A program made the position numbers and the translations under genes. Below are positions 51,527-60,907 of a DNA stretch of 64,000 nucleotides, one piece after another. The stretch is taken from positions 124,001 through 188,000 of the forward strand of contig NZ_JBNPEO010000001.1 of the NCBI RefSeq assembly GCF_050490315.1, given 5' to 3'. Every line of letters begins with the position of its first letter. The stretch's first letter is position 1. The DNA comes from JBNPEO01 sp050490315. GTDB lineage: Bacteria; Actinomycetota; Actinomycetes; Actinomycetales; Micrococcaceae. The notes under the pieces were generated by a model that was not told where the DNA came from, made no database searches, and worked only from the letters and a program-made list of their open reading frames with translations.

Positions 51527-52882
51527 CTACTTGGCGAACAGTTCGTTAACCTGATCGTTAGCAGCAGTCAGTGAACTCGCCGGCTCCTTGCCAGAAACCA
51601 CTGCATCCATTGCGGGCTTCAAAATACCGGAGACTTTTGCGGCGTTATCGGTGATGGGCAACAGGAACGTGGTTTTGTCCTTGACGTGCTGGGTGAAGGC
51701 ACTAACGTCAGTGCCCTTAGCCTTGAATGCTGCCGCTGCCTTATCCGAGGAGGTCTTGATGGCCGGGAAGACTACAGCCTTGCTGGCTACAACATCCTGG
51801 CAATCTGAACTGGCCAAGTATTCAACCCATTTAATGGCGGCTTCCTTCTTTTTGGTGCCAGCCCAGACAGAGTCAGCGAGGCCGTTGAACATCGAGGAAC
51901 GTTTGCCATCTACACCGATCGGGGTGGGTGCAATTCCCGTCTCGATTCCCTTGTAGCTGGTGTATTGTCCGGTCATCCACGAACCATTGGCGTTAATGGC
52001 GGCCTTGCCGGCTCCGAAGTTATCCGAAGTGCTGGCGCCAATGGTGGTTTCTAGCTTGGGCATAAAGCCTTTTGTTGCCAAGCCGGACCACCAGGCAATG
52101 GTGTCCTGAATGCGCTTGTCATCGTAGTTGTAGTGGGTGCCCCAAGGGTTCTTGTCAGTGGTGGTCCAACCCGTCGTTGCCGCGAGGAAGCTCCACTGAG
52201 TTTGACCAGCATTCTCGGCGCCAGAGCCGGAAAGCCCCATGCCGTAAACGGCAACATTGTTTTTGTCGAAGCCAGCCTCGTCGCCTCGTTTACCGCTCTT
52301 GTCCACGGTCAAGTGGGCAATGGCCTTCTCATATGTACCGCCATCGGTGGGGTTCCACGTCAGTGATGCCATTTGCTCAGCTGTGAGCCCGGCTGCGGCA
52401 GTCATTTTCTTGTTGTAGAACAAGCCAACGGTGTCCCAGTCCTTGGGGAGACCATAGCGCTTGCCGTCCTGGCCTACCCACAGATCTGCCAGGCCCTCGT
52501 TGTACTTGGTGAGGTCAACTTTGTCAGCGGCTACAGCGTCATCGAGTGCCACAAGCTGCTTGGTTTTAACGAATTCCGGGTACTTGCCCAGATGGTTTGT
52601 GAAAACATCGGGGGCGGTACCGGAGGCCATACCGTTGGTGAGTTTGCCCCAGTAGTCATCCCAGCCAGTTTGGGTAATCTTCACTGTGACATCTGGGTTG
52701 GCCTTGGTGAAGTCAGCAGCGCACTGTTTGTAGGCCGGGAGCTGGTTGGCGTCCCAGAGCCAGTAGCTGACTTCACCTTTAGCGCTATCCGTGCTGCCGC
52801 TACTACCGCCGCCACATGCGGAGAGAGCAAGAGCTGCAGCTACAGCAACGGCGACGGTGCCGAGTACTTTATTTTTGATCAC
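51527..52882 (-). CDS. ABC sugar-binding lipoprotein
   Basis: A 451-residue solute-binding protein. The signal peptide (MIKNKVLGTVAVAVAAALA) is followed by a lipobox ALSAC with Cys23, so it is lipid-anchored on the outer face of the membrane. The body has the cluster B/MalE-like fold segments YWLWDANQLPAYKQCAADF, TGWDDYWGKL and YGLPKDWDTVGLFYNKK. The context (two permeases, alpha-galactosidase) suggests an alpha-galactoside. The start is GTG at 52882 behind AAGGA. No ATP-binding gene is nearby; the importer probably uses a shared MsmK/MalK-type ATPase elsewhere. Confidence 0.92.
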   Translation of the reverse strand: MIKNKVLGTVAVAVAAALALSACGGGSSGSTDSAKGEVSYWLWDANQLPAYKQCAADFTKANPDVTVKITQTGWDDYWGKLTNGMASGTAPDVFTNHLGKYPEFVKTKQLVALDDAVAADKVDLTKYNEGLADLWVGQDGKRYGLPKDWDTVGLFYNKKMTAAAGLTAEQMASLTWNPTDGGTYEKAIAHLTVDKSGKRGDEAGFDKNNVAVYGMGLSGSGAENAGQTQWSFLAATTGWTTTDKNPWGTHYNYDDKRIQDTIAWWSGLATKGFMPKLETTIGASTSDNFGAGKAAINANGSWMTGQYTSYKGIETGIAPTPIGVDGKRSSMFNGLADSVWAGTKKKEAAIKWVEYLASSDCQDVVASKAVVFPAIKTSSDKAAAAFKAKGTDVSAFTQHVKDKTTFLLPITDNAAKVSGILKPAMDAVVSGKEPASSLTAANDQVNELFAK

Positions 52883-52936
52883 TTTGAGTCCTTAAGGTGT
52901 GCGATTTTTTTACTGTGGGTCGGGGATAGAAAGTAG

Positions 52937-53857
52937 TTATTTGGTTCCGCTGAAGCCGATCGAGTTCACAATTTTCTTGCCAAAGATCGAGAACAAAATC
53001 AGCACAGGTGTTGCCGAAACGAGAGTGGCGGCCATCAGGCCGGACCAGTCGGGGGATCCTTGCGGGGACTGAGACTTGAAAACACCCAGGCCCACGGTTA
53101 GCACTCGAGTGTCCTCGGTGGTGCCCACCAACAGTGGCCAGAAGTATTCGTTCCACTGGCCCATAAATGTCAGCAAGGCCAGAGTGGCCAGCGGTGCTGC
53201 GGCGTTCGGCAACACGATCTGGAAGAACATTCGGAAGTGCTTTGCACCGTCCAACATGGCTGCCTCTTCAACTTCACGAGACATATTCAGAAAGAACTGG
53301 CGCATAAAGAAGATGGCGAACGGTGTCATAAAGAGGTATGGCAGTACCAAACCCAGCATGGTGTTGAGCAGGCCTAGGTTCTTTACCAAAAGGAAGTTGG
53401 GTAGCGCCGTGAAGATCGGTGGAACCAGCATGGTGGCCAGGAAGAGTGAGAACACAAAGTCCCTGCCCTTCCACCGCAAACGGGAGAACGCATAGGCTGC
53501 GAGGGAGCTGAAGAAAACAGCCGCCGCGGTGGTGACAGTGGAGAAAAGTAGCGAGTTCCAGAGGTACTGCCAAAAATTGATGGACGCTCCGGAGCCACCT
53601 TCAGCGATTGCTTCTTCCGCGGACTGCAAGCCGAAGACTCGTTTGAATGCGCCTAAGTTGAAGTCTGCTGGCAAGAGGCTTGCCGAGTTGGCGGCGAGCG
53701 AGCCATTGGTGGACAGTGCCGTGCGGATGACCCAGTAGAAAGGCAATACACTGACCGCTACTGCGATGCCCAGAAGTACCCACAGGCCTGCGGTGCGCCA
53801 GCTAAACGGTTTTTTACGACGGCGGATCGCCGTTTTGGAGGATGTAGCAGTTGTCAT
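52937..53857 (-). CDS. ABC sugar importer permease, MalG-like
   Basis: 306 residues from the ATG at 53857. Six membrane helices are expected (first WVLLGIAVAVSVLPFYWVIR). The cytoplasmic coupling helix carries EEAAMLDGAKHFRMFFQIVLP, which is the EAA motif that contacts the ATPase. The N-terminus is basic. It pairs with the upstream permease (53868-54827) to form the channel for the binding protein encoded next. The original longer ORF to 53893 is not supported. Confidence 0.92.
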   Translation of the reverse strand: MTTATSSKTAIRRRKKPFSWRTAGLWVLLGIAVAVSVLPFYWVIRTALSTNGSLAANSASLLPADFNLGAFKRVFGLQSAEEAIAEGGSGASINFWQYLWNSLLFSTVTTAAAVFFSSLAAYAFSRLRWKGRDFVFSLFLATMLVPPIFTALPNFLLVKNLGLLNTMLGLVLPYLFMTPFAIFFMRQFFLNMSREVEEAAMLDGAKHFRMFFQIVLPNAAAPLATLALLTFMGQWNEYFWPLLVGTTEDTRVLTVGLGVFKSQSPQGSPDWSGLMAATLVSATPVLILFSIFGKKIVNSIGFSGTK

Positions 53858-53867
53858 GGGAGTGTCC

Positions 53868-54827
53868 TTAGTCCAGGTCTGACTGGGTGCCACGGAGGAA
53901 CTTCATCTGGATAAAGGCAACGATGGCGAGGATAACGAAGAGGATGACGGCGAGCGCGGAACCGTAGCCGAAGTCTTGCTCGTTGAAAGCGCGCTGGAAG
54001 ATGTAGAACTGGAGTACACGGGTGGCGTTGACGGGGCCGCCGGCGGTGGTGACGGCAACGGTGTCAAAGACCTGGAAGGAACCGATCACTGTTACTACCA
54101 GGACTAGAACCAAAACGGGGCGCAAGAGTGGCATCGTGATCCGCCAGAACGTACTCCACGCTTTGGATCCGTCAATGCTGGCTGCCTCGTAAACCGTGGC
54201 AGGGATAGCTTGAAGCCCGGCGAAAATCAACAGGGCTGTATAGCCCATGTGCCGCCATGTATTGATGAGCGCTTGGGTAGGGATGGCCCATTGCTCACTT
54301 CCGAAGAAGGCTACGCGGGGCAGGCCCAGCCATTCGATGATCTGGTTGATGATGCCGATTTGGTAGTCCAGCATCCAGAACCACAAGAGCGCTGCGATGA
54401 CGTTCGCCATCAGGTAGGGCATAAGGAGTGCCCCGCGAATAATGGTGGATTTGGCCACCCGCTGCATCAAGATGGCCAACCCCAAGGCGAGCCCGGTTTG
54501 GAGCACGATGTTGATCAGGACGTACTCTCCGGTGACCTTCAGTGCGTTCCAGAACAGCGGGTCCCTAGAGATCTTTTCGTAGTTTTTGGTGCCAATCCAC
54601 GTGGGATCTCCCAGGATGCTGTACTCCGTGAAGCTGAGGTAGATACCTCGAATGGTAGGGACCAAGTAGAAGAGGATCAGGCCGATCATTGCCGGGGCGA
54701 TGAAAACCAGAGCGATCTTGAGGTCGCCCAGTCCACGGAAATCCGCCTGACGGCTGGCCCGTTTACGGGGTTTCTTGAAGTCGTCAGCCGCGTGCCCGGG
54801 GGCAGGCTGTTTGCTGAGTGTGGTCAT
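53868..54827 (-). CDS. ABC sugar importer permease, MalF-like
   Basis: A 319-residue six-helix permease. The first helix is IALVFIAPAMIGLILFYLVPTIRG, and the EAA loop is EAASIDGSKAWSTFWRITMPLLRP. The N-terminal about 35 residues are basic and cytoplasmic. It is the first gene of the operon permease-permease-binding protein-alpha-galactosidase, whose promoter is overlapped by a LacI-type operator (54871-54888). Confidence 0.92.
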   Translation of the reverse strand: MTTLSKQPAPGHAADDFKKPRKRASRQADFRGLGDLKIALVFIAPAMIGLILFYLVPTIRGIYLSFTEYSILGDPTWIGTKNYEKISRDPLFWNALKVTGEYVLINIVLQTGLALGLAILMQRVAKSTIIRGALLMPYLMANVIAALLWFWMLDYQIGIINQIIEWLGLPRVAFFGSEQWAIPTQALINTWRHMGYTALLIFAGLQAIPATVYEAASIDGSKAWSTFWRITMPLLRPVLVLVLVVTVIGSFQVFDTVAVTTAGGPVNATRVLQFYIFQRAFNEQDFGYGSALAVILFVILAIVAFIQMKFLRGTQSDLD

Positions 54828-54870
54828 CGTTGACCTTTCGGGGATGTGATGTTTCTAACAACTCCCGGTG

Positions 54871-54900
54871 AATCTACACGAGTAGATTTGTTGTCGTCAA
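54871..54900 (-). promoter_or_regulatory. Promoter of the galactoside operon with LacI-type operator O1
   Basis: The 18-bp palindrome AATCTAC-ACGA-GTAGATT (54871-54888) has the central CG of LacI-family operators. On the minus strand TTGACG (54900-54895) and TAGATT (54876-54871) with an 18-base spacer form the promoter, so the operator covers the -10 element. The encoded LacI protein (56239-57255) is the likely ligand-responsive repressor. Confidence 0.7.
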
Positions 54901-54947
54901 GAACGATTGTGAATATTTGTGAGTATTTCTTCTAGTTTGGTTGTTTT

Positions 54948-54965
54948 GATTGACTCGAGTAGATC
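54948..54965. promoter_or_regulatory. LacI-type operator O2
   Basis: GATTGAC-TCGA-GTAGATC resembles O1 (two mismatches between half-sites) and contains the ACTCGAGT core. It overlaps the putative -35 TTGACT (54950-54955) of the Gfo/Idh-LacI operon on the plus strand. The second operator allows looping or separate control of the divergent operon. Confidence 0.6.
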
Positions 54966-55016
54966 CCCCTGAAACACTGGGCTATCGGATTCCTCGAGCC
55001 TCTAAAAGGAAAAACA

Positions 55017-56225
55017 ATGACGTTTTCAATCGGTGTAGTCGGCGTGGGCCAGTTCGGCGGACACTTTGCCCATCTCTTTAAGCTCCACCCTGGTGTTACC
55101 AGGGTCTACGCGGTGGACTCGTTGCCTGAACGTGCAAGCGAAGCACAAGCGAAGTGGGGCCTAGACGGAACCATGGCCAGCTTCGAAGAATTGCTGGCCT
55201 CCGACGTCGATGCTGTCGCCATCTTTACACAACGGTGGACTCATGGACCCCTGGTAGTCCAAGCTCTGCGCGCCGGCAAACATGTCTATTCGGCAGTCCC
55301 CATGGCAATCAGTGAAGACGAAATTGCCGCAATCATCGAAGCAGTACGTGAGACCGGCCTGACTTACATGATGGGCGAAACCAGCTACTACAACCCCGCC
55401 ACCGTGCACGCCCGCAATCAGCGCGCTGCCGGGAAGTTTGGACGAATTTTCTACTCGGAAGGCGATTACGTCCATGACATGGACCTCGGCTTCTATGACG
55501 CTTACCAGTACAGCGGGGGCGAGAACTGGAAGGCCACCGCGAGCTACCCGCCTATGCTCTACCCCACTCATGCAATCGGCGGGGTTCTCGGCGCAATCGG
55601 TGGCTACGCGGTGAGCGTGAGCTGCATTGGTGTGAAGGACGATCGGGGCGACGGCGTCTTTAACAAGGACATCAGTATGTTCAACAACGATTTCTCCAAC
55701 GCCACGGCACTTTTTGAAATGAACGACGGCGGTGCCATGCGCACCAATGAAATGCGTCGCGTGGGTTACCCGTCCCACATCCGTGAGTCCCGGTTCAGGT
55801 TTTTTGGTACCGAAGCGAGCTTCGAGCAGCTGGCCACCACCACCGTTTGGCAGGACAAAGAAGGTGTCTATGACATTTCGGAGCAGGTTCTCACTCGGCC
55901 GAGCATCTCGCTAGATGATCCTTCACTGGCGGATGTAGCTCCGGAACTACGTGATGCCTTTGTCTCCGGCCTGGCCCCTGTTCACGATCCGTCGCGTTTG
56001 CCTGCCGAATTCAACCACGCACCCAACGGCCACGAGGGTAGCCATCAATTCTTGGTGGATGATTTTGTCACTGCAGTGAACTATGGCGTGATCCCGCCTG
56101 TGAATGCTTGGACAGCGGCCCGTTTTACGCTTCCAGGCATTGTGGCTCACGAGTCGGCTTTGCGTGGCGGGGAGCGCCTCGCCATCCGGGACTTTGGGGA
56201 TGCCCCGCAGCTGGCTACCTCTTAG
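55017..56225 (+). CDS. Gfo/Idh/MocA-family oxidoreductase
   Basis: A 402-residue protein. The N-terminal Rossmann fold has IGVVGVGQFGGHFAHLFKLHPG, and the EKP-like motif is replaced by SAVPMAISEDE; the C-terminal domain has a conserved DGG and H-A-IGGVLGAIG with possible catalytic His. It probably oxidises or epimerises a sugar or polyol using NAD(P). It begins at ATG 55017 behind AAAAGGAAAAACA and is 13 bp upstream of the LacI gene, so they form an operon divergent from the sugar importer. The substrate is likely linked to the imported galactoside. Confidence 0.88.
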   Translation: MTFSIGVVGVGQFGGHFAHLFKLHPGVTRVYAVDSLPERASEAQAKWGLDGTMASFEELLASDVDAVAIFTQRWTHGPLVVQALRAGKHVYSAVPMAISEDEIAAIIEAVRETGLTYMMGETSYYNPATVHARNQRAAGKFGRIFYSEGDYVHDMDLGFYDAYQYSGGENWKATASYPPMLYPTHAIGGVLGAIGGYAVSVSCIGVKDDRGDGVFNKDISMFNNDFSNATALFEMNDGGAMRTNEMRRVGYPSHIRESRFRFFGTEASFEQLATTTVWQDKEGVYDISEQVLTRPSISLDDPSLADVAPELRDAFVSGLAPVHDPSRLPAEFNHAPNGHEGSHQFLVDDFVTAVNYGVIPPVNAWTAARFTLPGIVAHESALRGGERLAIRDFGDAPQLATS

Positions 56226-56238
56226 TAGCATTGTGCTT

Positions 56239-57255
56239 ATGACCGTTAACACCCCCGCCGCTCGCTCCTCGGTGACCCGTAAGGAAGTCGCCAAGCGTGC
56301 GGGGGTGAGCACCGCGGTGGTTTCTTACGTGGTTAACGGCGGGCCCAAAAAAGTGGCCCCGGCCACCGAAGCGAGGGTTAAAGACGCCATTCGCGAGTTG
56401 GGTTACCGGCCCAACGCCGTGGCGAGGGCGCTCAAGTTGGGCTCGAGCCAGACAATTGGGCTGGTTATGCCGGATAACTTCAACCCATTCTTCGCCCTGT
56501 TTGCCCACGCCGTGGAAGAAGCGGCTGCTGCTCAGGGATACTCGCTTTTGTTGGGAAATTCTGGCAGTAACGCGGACCGGGAAAGGGTGCTGGTCCGTAA
56601 TTTTGCGGCCCGGCAGGTCGACGGAGTGGTGTTGTTTCCCACTCTGGACGAACCGGATTTGGCCGATCTTGCCGCTGCCGAAATACCTTGTGTGTTGCTG
56701 AATTTCGCCCGGGAAGCCCCGGGTTTTAGCACCATCGGTGTTGACCTACCTGGCGGTGCACGGTTAGCAGTAGAGCACCTGATTGGTCACGGCCACACGA
56801 ACATCGCTTTGTGCGTGGGCATCCACAAGTCTGGCACCATGGACGATCGCTTCTTTGGATGGCGTGACGCACTCACTGATGCTGGGCTGGCCGAAGGGCC
56901 AGTGGCGCTCCGCACCTTCACCTTGGCTGGTGGGGCTGAAGCTGCCGCGCAAATACTTGCCGAGCCCAACCGGCCCACCGCAGTTTTTGTTAGTTCCGAT
57001 GTTCAGGCCGTGGGTCTCCTGAATGCCCTGCACAAAGCCGGGCTCTCAGTTCCTGAAGATATGGCGGTGGTTTCATTTGACGGAACGCTGGACGCCGACT
57101 TTAGTTGGCCGCCACTGACCACGGTGGCCCAACCCGTGCAAGAAATGGGTGAAGCTGCCGTCAAGGCACTCCTAGACTTCCGTAATGACCATCAAACGAT
57201 TCGCCATGTCTTTCCCACCCGACTACGGATCGGCGGATCTTGCGGCTGCAATTAG
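56239..57255 (+). CDS. LacI-family transcriptional regulator
   Basis: 338 residues from the ATG at 56239. The N-terminal HTH VTRKEVAKRAGVSTAVVSYVVNGGPKKVAPATEARV is the LacI DNA-binding domain, and the hinge helix YRPNAVARALKLG follows. The sensor domain is a periplasmic-binding-protein fold (IGLVMPDNFNPFFALFAHAVEEAA). The C-terminus GGSCGC is common in sugar-responsive members. It probably binds O1 and O2 and responds to a galactoside. It is in an operon with the oxidoreductase; the stop is 29 bp from that of aroQ. Confidence 0.93.
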   Translation: MTVNTPAARSSVTRKEVAKRAGVSTAVVSYVVNGGPKKVAPATEARVKDAIRELGYRPNAVARALKLGSSQTIGLVMPDNFNPFFALFAHAVEEAAAAQGYSLLLGNSGSNADRERVLVRNFAARQVDGVVLFPTLDEPDLADLAAAEIPCVLLNFAREAPGFSTIGVDLPGGARLAVEHLIGHGHTNIALCVGIHKSGTMDDRFFGWRDALTDAGLAEGPVALRTFTLAGGAEAAAQILAEPNRPTAVFVSSDVQAVGLLNALHKAGLSVPEDMAVVSFDGTLDADFSWPPLTTVAQPVQEMGEAAVKALLDFRNDHQTIRHVFPTRLRIGGSCGCN

Positions 57256-57284
57256 GCCCGCCCGCCGTCCAGGCCACTGTTTGC

Positions 57285-57749
57285 TTATTCACTCAGGGGG
57301 AGTGAGTCCGCAAGGTATTCAATGGCGAGCCGGTATCCAGTCACGCCGGCGCCCACAATCACTGCTTCGCACACCGGGGACAAGTAGGAGTGATGCCGGA
57401 ATTCCTCGCGCTTGTGCACATTGGTGATGTGAACTTCTACCGCGGGAAGTGACACCCCAGCGATCGCGTCACGCAGTGCCACGGATGTGTGCGTGAACGC
57501 TCCGGCGTTGATCACAATGCCCACGGCGTTCTGCCGGGCGTCGTGGATCGCATCGAGCAGGTCGCCTTCGTGGTTGGACTGCACACAATCTGCGGTGAAC
57601 CCGTGACGCTCCGCCGTATCAATGGCGAGCTGCTCCACATCCTCCAAAGTTGCTGAACCATAGAGCTGAGGTTCCCGGGTGCCAAGAAGGTTCAGGTTAG
57701 GGCCGTTAACAACCAGGATGGTGCCGCGCGAGCGGGTGGAGTCAGTCAT
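57285..57749 (-). CDS. aroQ: 3-dehydroquinate dehydratase, type II
   Basis: A 154-residue enzyme. The signatures are ILVVNGPNLNLLGTREPQLYG, the catalytic Tyr25-type region, SNHEGDLLDAIHDA, INAGAFTHTSVALRDAI and the C-terminal VEVHITNVHKREEFRHHSYLSPV. It dehydrates 3-dehydroquinate in the shikimate or quinate pathway. No other aro or quinate gene is near. It begins 5 bp after the stop of alpha-galactosidase 2, so it may be co-transcribed with sugar genes. Confidence 0.94.
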   Translation of the reverse strand: MTDSTRSRGTILVVNGPNLNLLGTREPQLYGSATLEDVEQLAIDTAERHGFTADCVQSNHEGDLLDAIHDARQNAVGIVINAGAFTHTSVALRDAIAGVSLPAVEVHITNVHKREEFRHHSYLSPVCEAVIVGAGVTGYRLAIEYLADSLPLSE

Positions 57750-57754
57750 GGCTA

Positions 57755-59911
57755 CTAATCTAGCCCACGAATTTCCACCACAAAGCCCTGTTCCGGGTTC
57801 AAGATCGGTGCCGGAAGCCCGACGGCGCCGAGGAACCTACCGCTGGCCGTGGCACCTTGAGCGAACCACGCCGGAGCGGTGCGCTGGGTACTGAGTGCGG
57901 CGAAACTACCGTCCTCTGCCCGCGGATACACCGCACGCACGCGGTACTCGCGCTCCGGGTCAAGCCCAGGGAATTGAACCCTCCCCGGTTGCTCGGCTTC
58001 CGCCGTCGTAGTGCTGACTACTGCAAAGAGCGCCTGGCGGCCGCCACGGGCTGCAACTCCGTAAACGTTGAGATCTGTTTGGTGCGCGTCGGTGTAGACG
58101 CGGTCGCCGGAGTGGATTAGCGCCCGGTGCTTTTTGTAGAGCGCAATTGCGAAGGCGAGCTCGGCACGTGAGGCACAGTCCAGGGTGCTGATGTCCCATT
58201 CGAGGCCAAAGTGACCGAAGAGGGCCGTGATGGCGCGGAACGCGAGGCTATGAGTTCGCGCCGTGGTGTGGGACTGGGTGGGGCCAACATGCGAACCCAC
58301 GAGTTCCGGCGGAACCACCAGCTGCGTCCACGCCTGAATCGTTTGACGTTCCAAGGCGTCATTGCAATCTGAAGTCCAGATCCGGTCCGTGTGCTCCAAA
58401 ATCTCCAAGTCCACACGCGCGCCGCCGGAGGAGCAGCTCTCAATTTCCACTCCGGGGTGCGCGGCACGCAAGGCGTCTAGAAGCCGGTATACGGCCAAGG
58501 TTTGCTCGTGCACCGAGGGACTTCCAGCATGGCCGTGCTCAATCAGGTCACGGTTTTGATCCCATTTGAGGTAACTGATGTTGTACTCGGTCAAGAGCGC
58601 ATCCAGCCGGTCAAAAATGTACTGCCAGGCCTCCGGGTTCACCAGGTCCAGAACGTGTTGCTGGCGCCACTCAAGCGGCAAACGGGCACCGGAACCGGAG
58701 GTATACGGCCCTGCCACCCAGTCCGGGTGCGCACGGATCAGATCAGAATTCAGGTTCACCATTTCCGGCTCCACCCACAGGCCAAACTCCATACCCCGGC
58801 TGCTGACCTCATTGATCAACGGCGTCAGTCCATCCGGCCACACGCCCTCGTCAACAAACCAGTCGCCCAACCCTGCGGAATCGTCACGGCGGCCACGGAA
58901 CCAGCCGTCGTCGAGCACAAAACGCTCAATGCCCACCTCGGAAGCGGTCTGTGCCAAAGCGGTTAGTTTCTCAAGGTTGTGATCAAAATAGACGGCCTCC
59001 CACACGTTTAGCACGGCGGGCCGGGGGCGCGCACGGCCGTCAGGCCAAGCACCCACATGGTGGTCGCGAGCGCGGAACCAATCGTAGAAGCGGCGGGAGA
59101 TCCCGTTGAGCCCACTCTCAGAGTACGCAGCGAACATTGCCGGAGTGGTGTAGCTCTCCCCGGGAGCAAGTGTCACTTCGCCGGGGCCCAGCAACTCGGC
59201 TGCGCCAAGAACAGTGCGGCCATCTGCTGCCGTGTCGCAGAACTCTTCATGGTTGCCGCTCCACGCAAAGTGAACAGCCCACACTTGCCCCTGCTCGTGG
59301 GAGAAACCGGGTGTTCCCGCGGCCATAATCAGTGAAGAATCGTGACCGGTGCGGCCGTGGCGGCCACTGCGAACCCAAGTTCCCTGCGTGATGGCGCGCC
59401 GTTGCGGGTGACGTTCCCGGCACCAGCGTCCGGTCAGATCCAAGAGCTCGGTGGCCATCCCGGGCACCGGTAATTGCACAGCCAATTGCTCCAAGGAGTA
59501 CGCATCTGGGCCTTGGTTGGTGAGCCGGTGTGTCACTTCGAGTAGACCGCCGGGGTGCAAACGCACGGTGGATACCAGCTCAAGGCAGGCAGTCGCGTCC
59601 ACCTGAGTGATGGTGGAGGCGGCGGTACTGGCCGTGGCATCCGTGACGCGGAATGCCGGGGAGAAGTTTTGCCCGCCGTTGATGGTGTGCCCCAGCAGAC
59701 CCGGGCGGCCGCGCCAACCGGCAGAACCTTGCGGAACCAAGCTCAACGTCACCGGGACGTCCAGCGAAGAATGTGGCACGGGTTCGGTCAGTATGCCCAG
59801 CTCTGGCAGCTTCTTGCCTAGGTCCGCGCCCCAGTGCAGCATTTGTGCTTGGTCATTGGAAAAATCGATCACCACTGAGGTGCCTGCGGATCGAAGATGC
59901 AACGGTTCCAT
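57755..59911 (-). CDS. Alpha-galactosidase (GH36), second
   Basis: 718 residues from the ATG at 59911 (MEPLHLRSAGTSVV). The same layout as 49207-51414 is seen: beta-sandwich, then a TIM barrel with ERFVLDDGWFRGRRDDSAGLGDW, nucleophile Asp451 in YLKWDQNRD and the IWTSDCNDALERQ acid/base segment. No signal peptide. It is a paralog in the same locus, preceded by the DeoR gene (68 bp) and followed by aroQ. The two differ in length and sequence enough to suggest different substrates or induction. Confidence 0.92.
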   Translation of the reverse strand: MEPLHLRSAGTSVVIDFSNDQAQMLHWGADLGKKLPELGILTEPVPHSSLDVPVTLSLVPQGSAGWRGRPGLLGHTINGGQNFSPAFRVTDATASTAASTITQVDATACLELVSTVRLHPGGLLEVTHRLTNQGPDAYSLEQLAVQLPVPGMATELLDLTGRWCRERHPQRRAITQGTWVRSGRHGRTGHDSSLIMAAGTPGFSHEQGQVWAVHFAWSGNHEEFCDTAADGRTVLGAAELLGPGEVTLAPGESYTTPAMFAAYSESGLNGISRRFYDWFRARDHHVGAWPDGRARPRPAVLNVWEAVYFDHNLEKLTALAQTASEVGIERFVLDDGWFRGRRDDSAGLGDWFVDEGVWPDGLTPLINEVSSRGMEFGLWVEPEMVNLNSDLIRAHPDWVAGPYTSGSGARLPLEWRQQHVLDLVNPEAWQYIFDRLDALLTEYNISYLKWDQNRDLIEHGHAGSPSVHEQTLAVYRLLDALRAAHPGVEIESCSSGGARVDLEILEHTDRIWTSDCNDALERQTIQAWTQLVVPPELVGSHVGPTQSHTTARTHSLAFRAITALFGHFGLEWDISTLDCASRAELAFAIALYKKHRALIHSGDRVYTDAHQTDLNVYGVAARGGRQALFAVVSTTTAEAEQPGRVQFPGLDPEREYRVRAVYPRAEDGSFAALSTQRTAPAWFAQGATASGRFLGAVGLPAPILNPEQGFVVEIRGLD

Positions 59912-59979
59912 AGGGGGAGACTCCTCTTTGAGTAAAAAGTTTTGGGGCAATACTTTGGGGCAAACCCTAGGGTGCGTTG

Positions 59980-60768
59980 TTATCCCTGGAGGGGGTTGAC
60001 CACACGTAGTTTGCGGACGGCTGTTGCCAAATAATTGCGGGCATTCTCGCCCAAGCCCGAGTCCGTAATGATTTGATCAGCGTCCTCGAGTGCGGCAATG
60101 GTGCTAATGCCCTGCGTTCCCCACTTGGTGTGGTCCGCCACCACCACCAATTCGCGTGAGGCGTCCACCATGGCCCTGTCTGTTTCGGCTTCCAAAAGGT
60201 TGGGTGTGGTGAATCCGGCGCGTGAGTCCATACCGTGAACACCCATAAACAACATGTCCAGATGGACTTGCTTGAGTGCAGCAGTGGCAATAGGACCAAC
60301 CAAGGCGTCCGACGGCGTCCGCTGGCCCCCGATCAAAATCACCGTAGTGCCACTTGAGTCGCCAGCGCTGCTGTAGAAAACATCTGCGATCCGCACCGAG
60401 TTGGTCACCACGGTGATCTGCGGACCCAAAGCAAGACGTTTGGCCAAAGCAAAGGTGGTGGTTCCAGCGCTCAAACCCACAGCCATACCTTCGTGCACCA
60501 GGCTGGCAGCTTCTGCGGCGATGGCGTCCTTCTCGGCGGTGTTTTGAGTGGATTTGAGTTCAAAGCCGGGCTCATGGGTGCCAGTGGGGCCCGGAATTTT
60601 GGCTCCGCCGTGAATGCGCTCCAACAAGCCGGCGTCGCTCAGGGAATCAATGTCTCGGCGCACAGTCATCGGCGAAACGCCCAATAACTCGGCAAGATCG
60701 GCCACACGCATGATCCGTTCGCGTCGAACGGAGTCAAGAATGGCCTGGTGGCGGGCCGCCGGAAGCAT
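59980..60768 (-). CDS. DeoR-family transcriptional regulator
   Basis: A 262-residue regulator. The N-terminal HTH RRERIMRVADLAELLGVSPMTVRRDIDSLSDAGLLERIHGG is the DeoR signature, and the C-terminal DeoRC sugar-phosphate sensor domain has VGLSAGTTTFALAKRL (phosphate-binding) and MLFMGVHGMDSRAGFTTPNL. DeoR proteins repress sugar catabolism genes and are relieved by phosphorylated sugars. The likely targets are alpha-galactosidase 2 and the GH42-permease operon that flank it. The start is ATG at 60768. Confidence 0.93.
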   Translation of the reverse strand: MLPAARHQAILDSVRRERIMRVADLAELLGVSPMTVRRDIDSLSDAGLLERIHGGAKIPGPTGTHEPGFELKSTQNTAEKDAIAAEAASLVHEGMAVGLSAGTTTFALAKRLALGPQITVVTNSVRIADVFYSSAGDSSGTTVILIGGQRTPSDALVGPIATAALKQVHLDMLFMGVHGMDSRAGFTTPNLLEAETDRAMVDASRELVVVADHTKWGTQGISTIAALEDADQIITDSGLGENARNYLATAVRKLRVVNPLQG

Positions 60769-60828
60769 AAGAGTCCCTTTCGAAAAGCTGATGAAGTCTC
60801 AACCAAAGCCTAGTTTGCTGAGGTGCTC

Positions 60829-60877
60829 GCTCTGGTCTTTGGCCTCCGAAGGGGGATCGGAGGCCAAAGACCAGAGC
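60829..60877. terminator. Hairpin after the GH42 gene
   Basis: A 20-bp perfect stem (60829-60848 with 60858-60877) with a 9-base loop. It is 30 bp downstream of the beta-galactosidase stop and before the DeoR gene. It has no T-run; termination is inferred from its position. Confidence 0.7.
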
Positions 60878-60907
60878 TGATGGCTTATAGCAGCTGCGTA
60901 CTACTAG

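Noticed and set aside
54901..54930. Crp/GlxR site in TTGTGAATATTTGTGAG
   Set aside because: The TGTGA units are direct, not inverted, so they do not form the TGTGA-N6-TCACA site.
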